A stretch of DNA of 64,000 nucleotides from Catonia carolina (lineage: Eukaryota > Arthropoda > Insecta > Hemiptera > Achilidae): the NCBI GenBank assembly GCA_035578175.1, contig JAQMRL010000008.1, positions 94,807,041 to 94,871,040 on the forward strand, in the 5' to 3' direction. Shown here in pieces: positions 40,195 through 51,275 of the stretch; within the stretch, counting starts at the first letter, position 1; every line of letters starts with the position of its first letter. Both the position numbers and the translations under genes were made by a program. Under the pieces are notes generated by a model. The model saw only the letters and a list, made by a program, of their open reading frames with translations, was not told the DNA's origin and made no database searches.

Positions 40195-42655
40195 TGTAGA
40201 AAATATTCTTAAAAAATTATGCTCAAAAATTTTGTAGAATATAATAAGAATAAGGGACTACAGTAGAAGTAAGATGTTTAGGTATTTGATTTTATGAATT
40301 GTATTATAAGAAATCGCATAGATTTAAATATTTAAACATTAAATTAAAATCACGCATAACTTTTGCGATGGAAATAATATTTTATACTAGTTTTTTATAC
40401 ATTTATTTATAATTTAATTTAACATTTTGTACAATTTTTACATTTAAGTTTTTTTTAAAATTATTTAATAGGCTAAGATTATTAGTTTGATTTCATCATA
40501 ATTTAATAAACATATAACATCAATATTGATAATCTAAACATACAATTGACAGGTAGTGGTGTTGTGAGGAGAGTTTATGTGCCTTATTATTAAATATCAT
40601 AACAAAAAAATACATTTAATATAAAAAAAATTTCATAATTTCATGTATTATTTGTGTATAAGTATATTTAGGATGGCCTAAATATCTTTCCAATTTTATT
40701 TATTTTCTAGTAGTAAATTATAGTAGATGTTTGCTTTAACCAGCAGCTGGTTGGATGAGTTATACGCTGGTTACAATCAATACTCATTTTCATCTGTGTA
40801 GAAGATTTTTGTGCCGCCCAAAGAATCTAAAAGTCTCATATTCAGCGTTGAAATTACCGTTTCTGTTCTTAAGTCAACAGTTTGTAAAAGGAATCAAGGA
40901 ATGTAGTGTGTTGTTTTTAAGTTGGGTTTATTTGGTTTCATTAAAATTTTGAAAATTAAAGTTAGAGTATAGTAGTCTCCGAATTATCTACTTATCAATA
41001 TTATTTTTGAAAATGAGAAAGAACAAAATCATGTTTTATGTTTTTTGACTGAACCCTTATCGTTTCAGAGGATCAATATGAATTCCAAAAACAAAAATCG
41101 TCAAAAACAGAAATGGCCTCACTTATGGCATAGAATGTATTGTTGATAAAATGTTACTGGTGTATTCTACATTTTCTTCGTTCATTATTTACAAAAAAAT
41201 AGAATGACAAATAAATACAAAAAAGTAAAGTACGTAAAAGTAAGTGTGGAACAACAAGAGAAGAATAAAGTACATCTAAAATAATGTTTTTAAATGGCTA
41301 AAATTGGTTTTTGAATTGTGGCTGCGCAGCTACTGCTAACAGTAAATTCAACGCAACTTTATTTTTTCGCCAAATATGCTCCAATTTTGGCTTCTTCTTC
41401 ACGTGACTGATGAAATAGCAGTGACAGTAAATTAAGAGTGTGAAGTGAAAATCCACCTTGTATGTAACCAACCAAATGTGCTGTTCTCCTTTATGAAATA
41501 CTTTGTATTTTATTTGAAAATTAATTGAAAATGCATGAGAAAGGATATTGAAAGGCTCTAAAAAGGAATAGAATACATTAGCTTAACTAGTGGGAATGAT
41601 TGAAGAAATGTTAAGGGGTAGGGCAAAAGCAGAATATTCTCATTAAATGAGGGTTCTAGACAAATGTATGTAGGTGGGAAGGTGAGGAATACATTAATCC
41701 ATTTGAATAACTGATTATAGAATACAAATATATTGGTTATAAAGATGCATTAAGCATTATGTTCAAAAATACCAACACAATATTAATAAAATCTTGCAAA
41801 ATAATTACAAACATGCAAAATTCATGAATGCTTCTATATTCATTTAAACTTGTCAGTTCTTAGCCACTACTTTTCCTGCTGAACATTTCTGAAATATCCC
41901 AGCAGAATATTATCTTTTTGTAACTCTTTGAACTGCTCAGATCTGAATAAATCATCACATTTCTGATTATTTTCTTTTATCATCCAAACAATTTTTTAAG
42001 ATAATTACATAAGACTTTTCAATAAAAATAATTTTTAATACTTCTCAGTTCCATACATGAAAAATCTCGAGATATCTTTCAAACAAAACTTGTTTTTCCA
42101 CCAATATTTAGATCTGAAATTTTTGGGTATTCATTTTCGTACAAAACTGTAATAACAAAAGAACATTTATAATAAATCTTATAACTCAAACATTTCATAT
42201 ATTTGTCTGTTATGCAAGTAATATTCAACTTGTACAACTTTTTTTAATATTCTGCTTAAAAATCAAGCGTAGTTAATATTACCACATTTTATCTGTTTAA
42301 TATTCAGATCTTTCTATTTAAAATATATCAGATTTCTTGACTTAACTAATTTTATGGTCATCGAAATACAAGCATTGATTTTACAAAGCTTTCTGAAAAC
42401 TAACCGATGCTTAGAAATGACTTTTTTAATCTAGCCTATTAGTTTATAACGTAGTACACATGTTATTCTATTTATTAATTATTAGAATGTTAAATATTAT
42501 TCCATATATATGGTATTAAATAAAAAAATAAAATCTTTATTAATTTTTCTTTAGCATATTTTGTTATATCTTAATTGTCTGAAATTTAAATTATTCACAG
42601 CCTATCTAATTTAGAAGTGAGAGGAAATTTGTTAATTTAACTTTATTTTTATGGG
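40195..42655. other. AT-rich non-coding stretch
   Basis: About 2.5 kb. 41530-41700 has a purine-rich patch without a convincing protein motif. No repeat shared with the rest of the window was recognised. Confidence 0.4.
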
Positions 42656-42890
42656 GTTGCCCTGCAAATGGTACCTTCACTTCATTCACCACAGGGTTTG
42701 GGTGTTCAATGAAATTCATTACTCTCAGAGAGTAAGAGGTTACTCTCAGAGTAACCTCATCTGTTCTAAAATGTTTCAGTCATATTATTGGCTGACCATG
42801 TAATAAGAAACTGAACTATTTTTTGCAGCCCTGGAACTAGCAGATCGAGTGCAAATAATTTAACGCTCCACTTGCCCGTTGTGGGCATAA
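42656..42890 (-). repeat. copy 8 of retroposon R390 (partial)
   Basis: CCCTGCAAATGGTACCTTCA through CACCACAGGG to CGTTGTGGGCA, with an internal direct duplication of ACTCTCAGAG (about 42721-42755). The 3' half (TTAGGTCATCAG...) is absent. Confidence 0.75.
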
Positions 42891-42894
42891 CAAT

Positions 42895-43290
42895 ATGAAG
42901 AAATAAAGCTGCTGTTGAAAACAGATGTGTAGTAATCAAGCTTGGCTAATGATACCTGCTATTACTTTTATTAGCAAGTAGGTAGCCAACGATTATTCAG
43001 TAGACCCTACAATTCTACCCTACAACTTTTCACTCTAAAATGTGTTGTTTGAATTAGCTCACTTCCTAGAAATTTGAATCCCAATTACTTTGGATGTGGG
43101 AGTGTGTGTTGTCAAACTCCAGTTCTGTACTTGCTAAAACTTTCAGTGATCAGATGTGTTATTGTGTGAATGAAGTTAATGTGCGTTAGTGAATTGTTTA
43201 GATCTTAATTTTTAGATCTAGATATTTTAATAGTTCTGTTTATGTATTTTCACTTTTCTTATTTATTATGTTATTTAAATAAGCAAATTA
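42895..43290. other. AT-rich non-coding stretch
   Basis: Nothing recognised. Confidence 0.35.
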
Positions 43291-43374
43291 AATTGATATT
43301 TCTATTTCATATAATGAATTAATACAATAATTTCACTAACCTTCTTTTTAAACTGCGTCACCTTTATTTTAATT

Positions 43375-43418
43375 TTTACTTACACGTGTTTCGGTGGATC
43401 CACCATCATCAGAGTAAA
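43375..43418 (-). ncRNA. complete hammerhead ribozyme motif, family A, left arm
   Basis: Minus strand, 5' to 3': TTTACT (helix I), CTGATGA, helix II GGTG-GATC-CACC, GAAA, loopless helix III ACAC/GTGT (with the last A of GAAA), cleavage-site A, AGTAAA closing helix I with six pairs. Every invariant core base is present. Helix III is self-complementary (ACACGTGT), so two copies would have to pair, as in known dimeric Penelope-like hammerheads. Confidence 0.85.
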
Positions 43419-43522
43419 TAACATATAATTGAAACTAAAAACACTATTTATTAAAAATCTATAGAAGATGATACATCTTCAGTCACTTGTATAAAACTGA
43501 TTTAAAATTAATTTATTTAAAT

Positions 43523-43711
43523 TTATCCCTTCTCATATTTACTGTAGATAGCAGCAGCAGTCAATATCACTTCATCATTCCTAAATTTCACCTGTTCATT
43601 CAAAATGTCCTGCTTTTGCTCTTTTAAATATTTATAAATGTGGAACATCTCATATTTTTCAATTTTATTTTTATTTTCTATATTACATTGTTCTATTATA
43701 TTGAAATGTTC
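43523..43711 (-). pseudogene. Penelope-like polyprotein C-terminal fragment, left arm
   Basis: Minus-strand reading HFNIIEQCNIENKNKIEKYE, then MFHIYKYLKEQKQDILNEQ, then VKFRNDEVILTAAAIYSKYEKG and a stop at 43523. The K(I/L)EkyEmfhIyk.l.....iLNeq pattern is typical of the C-terminal tail following the endonuclease region in Penelope-like and related retroelements. RT and GIY-YIG catalytic parts are absent. The frame runs on through the centre into antisense of the other arm, so the nominal 98-residue ORF overstates the real protein. Confidence 0.55.
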
Positions 43712-43748
43712 ATCTAATACAACACATCTATTCAACACATCTATTGAA

Positions 43749-43925
43749 ATGTTCAATATAATAGAACAATGTAATATAGAAAATAAAAATAAAATTGAAA
43801 AATATGAGATGTTCCACATTTATAAATATTTAAAAGAGCAAAAGCAGGACATTTTGAATGAACAGGTGAAGTTTAGGAATGATGAAGTGATATTGACTGC
43901 TGCTGCTATCTACAGTAAATATTAA
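43749..43925 (+). pseudogene. Penelope-like polyprotein C-terminal fragment, right arm
   Basis: The plus-strand copy of the same tail, MFNIIEQCNIENKNKIEKYE onward to AAAIYSKY and TAA. It is three residues shorter than the left copy (no EKG). Sequence upstream of 43749 in this frame is antisense of the left arm. Confidence 0.55.
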
Positions 43926-44038
43926 AAGGGATAAATTTAAATAAATTAATTTTAAATCAGTTTTATACAAGTGACTGAAGATGTATCATCTTCTATAGAT
44001 TTTTAATAAATAGTGTTTTTAGTTTCAATTATATGTTA

Positions 44039-44082
44039 TTTACTCTGATGATGGTGGATCCACCGAAACACGTGTAAGTAAA
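44039..44082 (+). ncRNA. complete hammerhead ribozyme motif, family A, right arm
   Basis: TTTACT 44039-44044, CTGATGA 44045-44051, helix II within 44053-44064, GAAA 44065-44068, CACGTG 44069-44074, T 44075, cleavage-site A 44076, AGTAAA 44077-44082. Identical to the left-arm motif in the opposite orientation. The core is intact, so self-cleavage as a dimer is plausible. Confidence 0.85.
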
Positions 44083-44161
44083 AATTAAAATAAAGGTGAC
44101 GCAGTTTAAAAAGAAGGTTAGTGAAATTATTGTATTAATTCATTATATGAAATAGAAATAT

Positions 44162-44739
44162 TTAAAACTGCAGGATGCATTATAAAGATTTATTTTTGAA
44201 TAAATTGATATTGTTTTATATTTTATTATAATAAAGAGCATATAATTATTTGAAGCAAATACTATAGTTATATTCTTTCATCTACACCTCATTGTGAATA
44301 AGTCGACATTTCAAAAAAATTGATAACCTCAAAGTTTACAAATGGTCAAGTTTTTGAGGTTCATCTGTACTACCAACTATTAATTAAGTATTTTTGATTT
44401 AACCCTCTGGCTTATATGCTTAATCAGTAATGGTATTGTATGGGAATGGTCTGCTAATGCTTTACTCTTGTTTTCTTTTAATTTGTATATAGAATTTTTA
44501 AAAGAAATTAATTTTTTGGTATTTTAAATTACATCAACAGCTTGGTCATAATTGACTGCTGGTTTTGATACTGTAACCAAAAGACTGTAGGTTCTTTTTT
44601 GTAATTATGAATTTGTTTTAATTTAAAGATATTTGTTTGACTTCACCTTTTTGTTGTTGTTATGCAGAGACCATTTAAATCTTTATAGATATATAACAGT
44701 TCTAACCATATTTTTATTTTGACAGCATGTAGTTTATCA
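44162..44739. other. AT-rich stretch beginning with a Penelope-type boundary block
   Basis: AACTGCAGGATGCATTATAA at 44165 recurs, in the opposite orientation, near 7896 and (as ATGCATCCTGCC) near 277. This is probably a more external part of the same family. The rest is unrecognised. Confidence 0.4.
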
Positions 44740-45140
44740 TCATGCAGTACACATTTATCAATATTCTACAGAAAAATCCTCTGCAAGATAGTGTACCTAA
44801 AGATGACAGCCAAACATGTTTCAAGGAAGAGGAAACTGTGCAAGAAAATGGACGATTTATGGAAGTGTCCAAAATATGAAAACTAAAATTCTATGGACAT
44901 CTGTACATAATGGATAACAAATTGTTGACAAAACAACATTTTTTAACACTAAACAGTAATCCTAAGGAATCAGATTAGTGATTTAAAGAAGTCAGGAAGG
45001 ATATTGAGAAAATTGATCAAACCAAGTTCAGATCACAGATTTCGAGGGTATCCTTGAAAAACAGAAGATAAAATCAGATGTAAGAAGAAAGGAGAAAAGC
45101 CTAAAGTGAAAGAATGCTGAAATTTTGGGTTAACTGAAAG
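44740..45140 (+). pseudogene. LINE C-terminal relic (family L2), second copy
   Basis: The plus strand reads RKILCKIVYLKM, KRKLCKKMDDLWK, FYGHL-like then MDNKLLTKQ, followed by (D)WFKEVRKDIEKIDQTKF and RVSLKNRR. The same order of blocks as 27880-28245, broken by stops and frame changes. Directly upstream of R390 copy 9. Confidence 0.6.
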
Positions 45141-45215
45141 TTTATAGTACATTTTTTATATAATCTAAAATGACCAGATATGAGGAAAAAATATTACATC
45201 ATATATCATTTAGAC

Positions 45216-45605
45216 TGCCCATAACAGACAGGTGGAGTGTCAAATTATTTACACTCAATCTGTTAGTTGCAGGGCTAAAATAAATAGTTCTGTTTCTTAT
45301 CACATGGTCAGCCAATTAAATGACTGAATCATTTAAGAACAGAAGAGGTAGAGGTGTAAAAGACACTAATCAAAGTTATCTCCTCTGAAAGTAATGAATT
45401 TCATTATACAGCCAGACCCTGTAGTGAATGAAGTGAAGGTGTCATTTGCAGAGTGGAAAATACGTGCTTTTCAGAGGGCCCGGCATGCTGATAAGCGTAC
45501 TTTTCCATTCAGTGAGGAAGGCAATGGTAAACCACCTCACTCCTCATTTTACTTAGTAAAACCTCTACAGGTTCAAACCAGCTTTTTTGCTGATGACCTA
45601 ACCAC
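45216..45605 (+). repeat. copy 9 of retroposon R390, full length, small frame open
   Basis: Sense strand: 5' end TGCCCATAACAGACAGGTGG, then TGAATCATTTAAGAACAG, GGTAGAGGTGTAAAAGACAC, the small frame from 45394 (MNFIIQPDPVVNEVKVSFAE...), a GCTTTTTTGCTGATGACCTA hairpin-like end. The (AAC)n tail seen in other copies is replaced here by ACCACCC. The same 5' start in copies 6, 7, 9 and 11 argues that this is the true end of the unit. Confidence 0.88.
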
Positions 45606-46845
45606 CCACCATCATTTAGACTTGTACTTTTATGTAAAGAATATGAATAAACATGAAAGTAGAAATTATACAAATTACAACAGTATTAACTGAAGAACAA
45701 CTTTGTGCAGACTTTTCAAAAATTACTAGTTATCAAAGGAAATTAATTAAAATATGGCTTGGTAAAGAAAAATATTATTATTGGTAAATCAACTTGCAAT
45801 ATTTATGAAATAAAATATTTCTCTTAAATTATTTATTAGTAAAAAGTACTTTTATCTAAAATATTTACTATATTGCCCAAAATTTTATCGAATGCTTGCG
45901 GACTTAAACTTTGGATATGATAATCACAACAGGATACATACAGAGTAACAGTTCATTGTCTAATTTACAGGTTCACTGAAAAAAAGATATCAGAAGAAAA
46001 CCTGGCTATCACGATGATTTTGAGAAAGAGTCAAAAGGAAGCCACAGGAAGTTGATACACAATTTTCAAAATGCCTTTGATGTCCTGCGGTAACAAATAT
46101 TTTATTGACTTACGTACATTTTGTGGTGCATATTATGACAGCGGATTAGTAAAAGTAGTAAAAATACCGTGTTAAACAATTTTTATTACAAATTATACTG
46201 TTGTGCATTATGGTATTTCAGCAACAGTAATATAAGATTTCATTATTTAGTAGCTTTATATAATATTTTGTATAAAAATATTAACTGTTTATAAATTACT
46301 ATTTTGTCGCTGATCTATACACTTGTAATTTATTACCTTAATTTAAGCAAAAATAGAAGGCTATCTGCTTAATTATCATTTTACTTATCCTTCAGGAACT
46401 TTTTAGATATGATAATTATACCGTATTTTAAATTAATATTTTAGAATGTTTCATTATTTTTTAGTTAAACATTTCAGGCACAACATCTATAAAAGGTTAT
46501 GTAAATAGTAGTATTGAACGTTAATTAAATTATGTTTATTGTATTTTATGTTATTTAGAATTTACTAGAAAGAATAAAAGTTAATGTAGCAACTCATGGT
46601 TAAATAGTTAATAGTTAACAGTGTGTATAAGCATTTTTCTTAGGCTGTGCACTGCTATCTGTTTGTCTTAATACAATTATTAAGGTCTAACGCTTGATGG
46701 TTGTTTTGTATGGCAACGAAAAAAATCAGTTAGTAACTAAAGTAGATTCCGATGCATCAGCCATTTATGTTGTGTGTTCGGGAAATGTTATATTCTGAGC
46801 TTGAAGACCATCCACGAGTCGGCATCTTCCTATTTAGCAGTGAGT
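45606..46845. other. AT-rich non-coding stretch
   Basis: Nothing recognised. Confidence 0.4.
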
Positions 46846-46849
46846 ACTT

Positions 46850-47510
46850 GGGAAAAATTGCATAGAATATTTTTTGTACCCCTTGCAAAGTACTTTAAAA
46901 CCATACAGCTATTGTTGCCCTTAACTTGCCGGTTTGGTGAGAAAACTCAAAAAACAAAATTTCGGCTTTTTGGGGTTTGCCGTTTTCATATTGTTCTTTC
47001 TTTACACCTTCAAAATGGGTTATTTCGTCAAATTTATATATATAAACAGTTACACGTACCTGTAGGATCACGGGTAATGTTCCAAATTTTAATCGGGGTC
47101 TTACGGGGTCGCTACCCTTATCCAAAAGATATGAAATGTTTCATTTTTAGAATACAAAAAGTCTTTTGACGGCATGTTGTTTAGCGCTAAAAATTACACA
47201 AAAATTTGATAACCCAAAAATTTTCAATTAGAACCCTCTAGCCTGCGGTAGGGGTTGTTTTTCTTTATCTCCTTAATGGTGAATAATAGGGACAAAATGC
47301 ATGAACCTGTTTTGTGTCCTACAAAAGCGTACTTCAACATTATATAACCAAAGTTTCCCTTAACCTACCGGTCCGCTGAGTAAACTACAAAAACCAAATT
47401 TTGGTTTTTTGGGGTTTGCCGTTTTCAGGTATTCCTATCTTTACACCTTCAAACGGTTTTTTAGGCAAATTTTTATTAACAAAACGTTACAGGTACGTAA
47501 CGTTCATTCA
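46850..47510 (+). repeat. partial tandem duplication, ~430-bp unit
   Basis: Unit 1 (about 46850-47275) and unit 2 (about 47288-47510) share GCATRRA..TKTTTTGT, CCCTTAACYTRCCGGTYYG, TTTTTTGGGGTTTGCCGTTTTCA, CTTTACACCTTCAAA and GTTACAYGTACST in the same order. The 131-residue frame over unit 1 is not maintained in unit 2. Confidence 0.65.
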
Positions 47511-48612
47511 TTCATTCACCTTGTAGCAAATGGTTCTGATCCACATATGAATTCTGATCCACCTACCCATCTGAGGCCGAGACACGGAAGCAGCGCGAAG
47601 CGCTGCTGGAGTGGCGAGTGTTAGAATTAAAGGGCGTCTTGAAATTATGTATTATTATTTTTCCTTGTAGTTGCTATTATTTTCTTTATTATCAAATGGT
47701 AAACCATATTAATTTATCTTTCATTTTCATGTTAGTTTACTAATAAAGGTTAATTTGTCTAGTATAAATTGAGTGGTATTTATTATCCTCTTTCTTGGTC
47801 TTTACATTCATAATATTATAATGTGTTTGTAATCATAAAGAAAAAAAAATGAAAGAATAATTATATAAATGCAAAAATAGAAGTTCAATTTTTTGTATAG
47901 TTTTGAGTAGATCTTGTAATGTGAGAGATGGGCTCTGGTTTCTAGATGCATAGTGGTTCTTGTTAAAATCAGAATGGTGGGGTTAGCAGTCATCAGTTTG
48001 TTATTGGATGCCAAAGCAAATATTGTATGCTATCGTAATTTTTGAAAATGCTAATCAGTCTGATTATGAAGTACTATTTTTCGATTACAATAAATTTTTT
48101 AGATTTTAAAAGTTATAATTTCTAATGGTAATTATCTATATGCGAGTACATTATGTTTCAATACTGTTTTTTTATTTGAATCATATATTTCAGAAAGTGA
48201 CCCCAATCACCTTTTCATGTTTTTCAACAGATTTACGATCTTTGAAGATATCTGCAGGTTATAGAGTAATTAGGGACCTGCTGTTCATACATTTAGAGTG
48301 GGGAAAAGTGGTACAGCTATCTTAAAAAGTAGTGCAGAATGATTCTTCATTCAGTAACATTGGTACTTTTCTGCAATGCATACATTAGCACTGTGCACTG
48401 TGTACATCAGTTTTAACCAGCAAGTAAGATTACAAGTAAGAGTCAAAGTTGTGCTTTATGTATTTCCAGTATTGTGTAATGGTTTTAATAATATTATATC
48501 TGCCTCTGAAAATCCTTAAAAAGTAGTCTTTTAGAAAACAAGGAATACCAAATCTAGAAAATTATAAAAAAAACATGATTAGAAAATGTAGAGTGTGAGG
48601 AACTTTACAATT
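47511..48612. other. AT-rich non-coding stretch
   Basis: A short GC-richer patch (47570-47620) of unknown origin. Nothing else recognised. Confidence 0.35.
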
Positions 48613-48613
48613 C

Positions 48614-49135
48614 GTTGTTTAGGTAATCAGTTGAAAGGCTGGTTTAAAACTCTGGAGGCTTTACTCATCAGTTGAAAGGCTGGTTTAAAACTCTGGAGGC
48701 TTTACAAAGTAAAACGAGGAGTCAGGAGTTTTACCATTGACTTTTTCACTGAGTGGAAAAGTATGCTCATCAGCTTGCCAGGCCCTCTGAAAAGCATCTA
48801 CTTTTCACCCTGCAAATGACACCTCACTTCATTTACCACAGGGACTGGTTATAATGAAATTCTGATTAGTGTCTTTTCCAAGTCTACCTCTTCTATCCTT
48901 TTGTTTGTTTTTGCATCCAGGGACTTCAAAGAGAGTATAGGACATGTCAAGATAAAACTGATAAACAAAAAGTTTATCACAATGATAAATTCATCACCTA
49001 AATTTCATCTTAAATGCTTCAGTCATATAATTGGCTGACCAGTAGTAAGAAACATACCTATCTATTTTTGTATCCCTGGAACTAGCAGATTGCAAGCAAA
49101 TAATTTAACACTCTACCTGCCTATTATGGGCAATA
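48614..49135 (-). repeat. copy 10 of retroposon R390 with internal duplication and insertion
   Basis: ATCAGTTGAAAGGCTGGTTT occurs twice (48629 and 48667, a 38-bp direct duplication). Near 48900-49010 the repeat is interrupted by roughly 110 bp of unrelated sequence containing a short inverted pair (AAAAGTTTATCAC / GATAAATTCATCA). Ends at CTATTATGGGCA. Confidence 0.75.
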
Positions 49136-49430
49136 TTCAGCTGTAATAGGTAGATAAACTTTGGGTGTTGTTCCTTAGGATCATAAATGAGTGAAAATTT
49201 GTCAAATGTAGAAAGATACCTTAGAATCTTAGTATAGAATAGAATGAAGTGCAATACAATTCATGAGCTGCTACATCTTTACTGTTCTTTTGTATAGAAT
49301 GGGTCATAGACTCTTAAGAAATGAGAAGTTGACAGGATTCAAGCCTTTGAATTGTAGATAAATTGACGAATACAGAGGGTATCATAAACAGATAAAGGTG
49401 AATGAGGATGTGTTACATCATATACATAAA
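49136..49430. other. non-coding spacer
   Basis: Nothing recognised with confidence. Confidence 0.3.
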
Positions 49431-49432
49431 GA

Positions 49433-50213
49433 GTAAAAATCTGGTGTGAAACACTCACACAACTTTCTCTTGCCAATGCAAATAATTAATAATAAACCTA
49501 ACATTATTAATAAAATATTAGAAATAAACAAAAACTAACCTCAAAAACATAACCTTATTTTAATCATGAGTGAATGACGCAAAATGACAATCGAACTCAG
49601 TTTGGCTTAAAAATACGGAAAATCACGCTTTCACGCTAAACTAGGCTCTTTAGAGAAAAATGCTCTAAACAAAATTTGTAGATCTTTTAATTTTCTATAA
49701 ATTTAATTATATACACTTTTGTCGTAAAATGCATACTAAGACCGAAATGTTAAAAAAATTGATTTTTCTCAAGTTTTCGTGAGAAAAAAAACAGAATATC
49801 GCAAATTACCGCTAAACTAAGCATTATACAAAAAAATGTTTGAAATAAAAGTTGTAGAATTTTACATTCTCTACAACTTTTATTATATAACGTTTTGCGC
49901 TAAAATGCATATTAAAGCCGCAATCTTAAAAAGAAAATGTTTTTACGTAAAAACAGCCTCAAGCAGAATTTCAGCAAACATGGCGCCTACCCTTTATTGT
50001 AGAGCATAAAAAATGTAGTAAACCAGTTGATTTAAAAAAAAATCGTAAGACTAGTTTTTGAGAAAATCGCAAAAAAGTGAAAAATTATACGAATAAACTA
50101 CTACTTCCGGTTGACCGATTTTGATGAAAATGTTCGTGTCGGGTCCGGTAGTGATATGTAACTTAAGTTTCAAGTTTCAAGTTCGTACGATGTTCCGTTC
50201 TTGAGATATTCTG

Positions 50214-50290
<77 letters not shown>

Positions 50291-50587
50291 GCGCACAAAC
50301 GCACACACACACACACACGCACGCACGCACACACACGCGTACACACGCGCGCGCGCGCACACACACACACGCACACACACACACACACGCACACACACGC
50401 GCACACACACACGCGCACACGCACACACCACACACAGACACACACACAGACCAATCGCTAAAAACATGTTTTTTGGGTTTAGGGGGTCTGAAAACGTATA
50501 GATCCGGTGAAAACTCGATTTCGAAAAATCGACATGAAAACAATACTTTCCTTTCTATATATTCATATAGGCAAGAGAAAGTAAAAA
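49433..50587 (-). mobile_element. HINE-like ~1-kb element, copy 3 (expanded microsatellite)
   Basis: On plus it starts AAAAATCTGGTGTGAAACAC; the stem-loop is at 49444-49460, the inverted repeat at 49462-49474 (ACTTTCTCTTGCC), and it ends with GGCAAGAGAAAGTAAAAA (50570-50587). Two internal ~150-bp modules with TACAACTTTTAT boxes are present. The AC/GT tract has grown to about 235 bp. Boundaries outside the 13-bp repeats match those of copies 2 and 4. Confidence 0.72.
50215..50449 (-). repeat. (AC)n/(GT)n microsatellite with CG-rich interruptions
   Basis: About 235 bp of AC repeats, with an inner section (50277-50360) of CGCGCG and ACGC units. It is the expanded central tract of HINE-like copy 3. 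Short frames made only of Cys/Val or His/Thr are translations of this tract. Confidence 0.92.
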
Positions 50588-50589
50588 TT

Positions 50590-50984
50590 GATTAATATGA
50601 TAAAGAAATAAAAACTGGAGTATTTGAACATGTTATTTGTGGAGAGAAATAGGCCTATCATCTGCGGCAATTGATTATGCAAGAAAAATAGCAAGAAAGA
50701 GGAACTTAGGAAAACAAGAAACACTCTGTTAAAAAAACTATGATACTTGTATAACTATTTCTCTGTTGAACTATTTATGACAGCTTTGTTTGAAGTAAAA
50801 ATTGTTGTTATAATTGCCAACCTCTATGAAGAGTACCCATAAAGAAGAAGAATTTGTGAAATAAACGCTTTGGTTTTTTGTAACAGCAATTTTAGATTTC
50901 TTGTTATGTTTTTGTGTAATTTAAAAATAAACAAAACGTTATTATTGATTTCATGACCCATAAGTTTATTTTCCTAATGTGTGT
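50590..50984. other. non-coding spacer
   Basis: Nothing recognised. Confidence 0.3.
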
Positions 50985-51275
50985 ATGTTGCAATCAGTTT
51001 AATTTAGAGTAATAAGCAACCCGATGACCCAATGAGATGAAGATGATATGTATGACGTGTAAATGAGGTGTAGCCTTGTCCAAACTTAGGTTGACCATTC
51101 CTGAGAGAGTATGCTTAATTGAACCCCAACCATCAATGTACACTGGTAACTACTGTCTAGTATTCAAATCCATTTGAAAGTAACTACCTTTACTAGGAAT
51201 TAAACTGGGAACCTTCGTCTCCAAAAATCAGCTGTTTTAACGACTTTACCCCTAGACCAACCCGGTGGGTTGAGC
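50985..51275 (-). repeat. tRNA-headed SINE (family T3), full length
   Basis: Minus strand: TTGGTCTAGGGGTAAAGTCG (A box, 51246-51259), B box GGTTCCCAGTTTAATTCC (51196-51213), then a body with TACTAGACAGTAGTTACCAG, CATTGATGGTTGGGGTTCAA, CTCTCAGGAATGGTCAACCT and ACACCTCATTTACACGTCAT. A truncated relative lies at 54895-55075. Box spacing fits a tRNA-derived SINE of about 290 bp. Confidence 0.75.

Larger units (their letters stand above)
43296..44161. mobile_element. Penelope-like element 3' ends as an 866-bp palindrome
   Basis: Arms 43296-43705 and 43753-44161 are near-perfect inverted copies (about 410 bp each) around a 47-bp centre. From outside to inside each arm carries a TTCACTAACCTT-type end, a complete hammerhead motif, an AT-rich 3' region, and a C-terminal protein fragment reading toward the outside. 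The fragment and the ribozyme together point to a Penelope-like retroelement, a class in which hammerheads are established. The two arms differ at a few sites (for example the codon after IYSKY is sense in the left copy and stop in the right). Confidence 0.7.

Noticed and set aside
43638..43925. 95- and 98-residue frames as complete small genes
   Set aside because: Each runs from antisense of one palindrome arm into sense of the other. Only the outer 55-65 residues are real element coding sequence.
46774..47169. 131-residue plus-strand frame
   Set aside because: It overlies one unit of a diverged tandem repeat, and the second unit does not keep the frame. No recognisable domain.
48125..48325. 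Possible small exon after a TTTCAG-like acceptor at about 48190
   Set aside because: Single weak signal, no protein motif, no matching donor or neighbouring exon. AT-rich DNA gives such patterns often.
50163..50543. Overlapping open frames of up to 126 aa made of Cys-Val, Thr-His or Ala-Arg repeats
   Set aside because: They are six-frame translations of the (AC)n tract in HINE-like copy 3, with no composition of a real protein.
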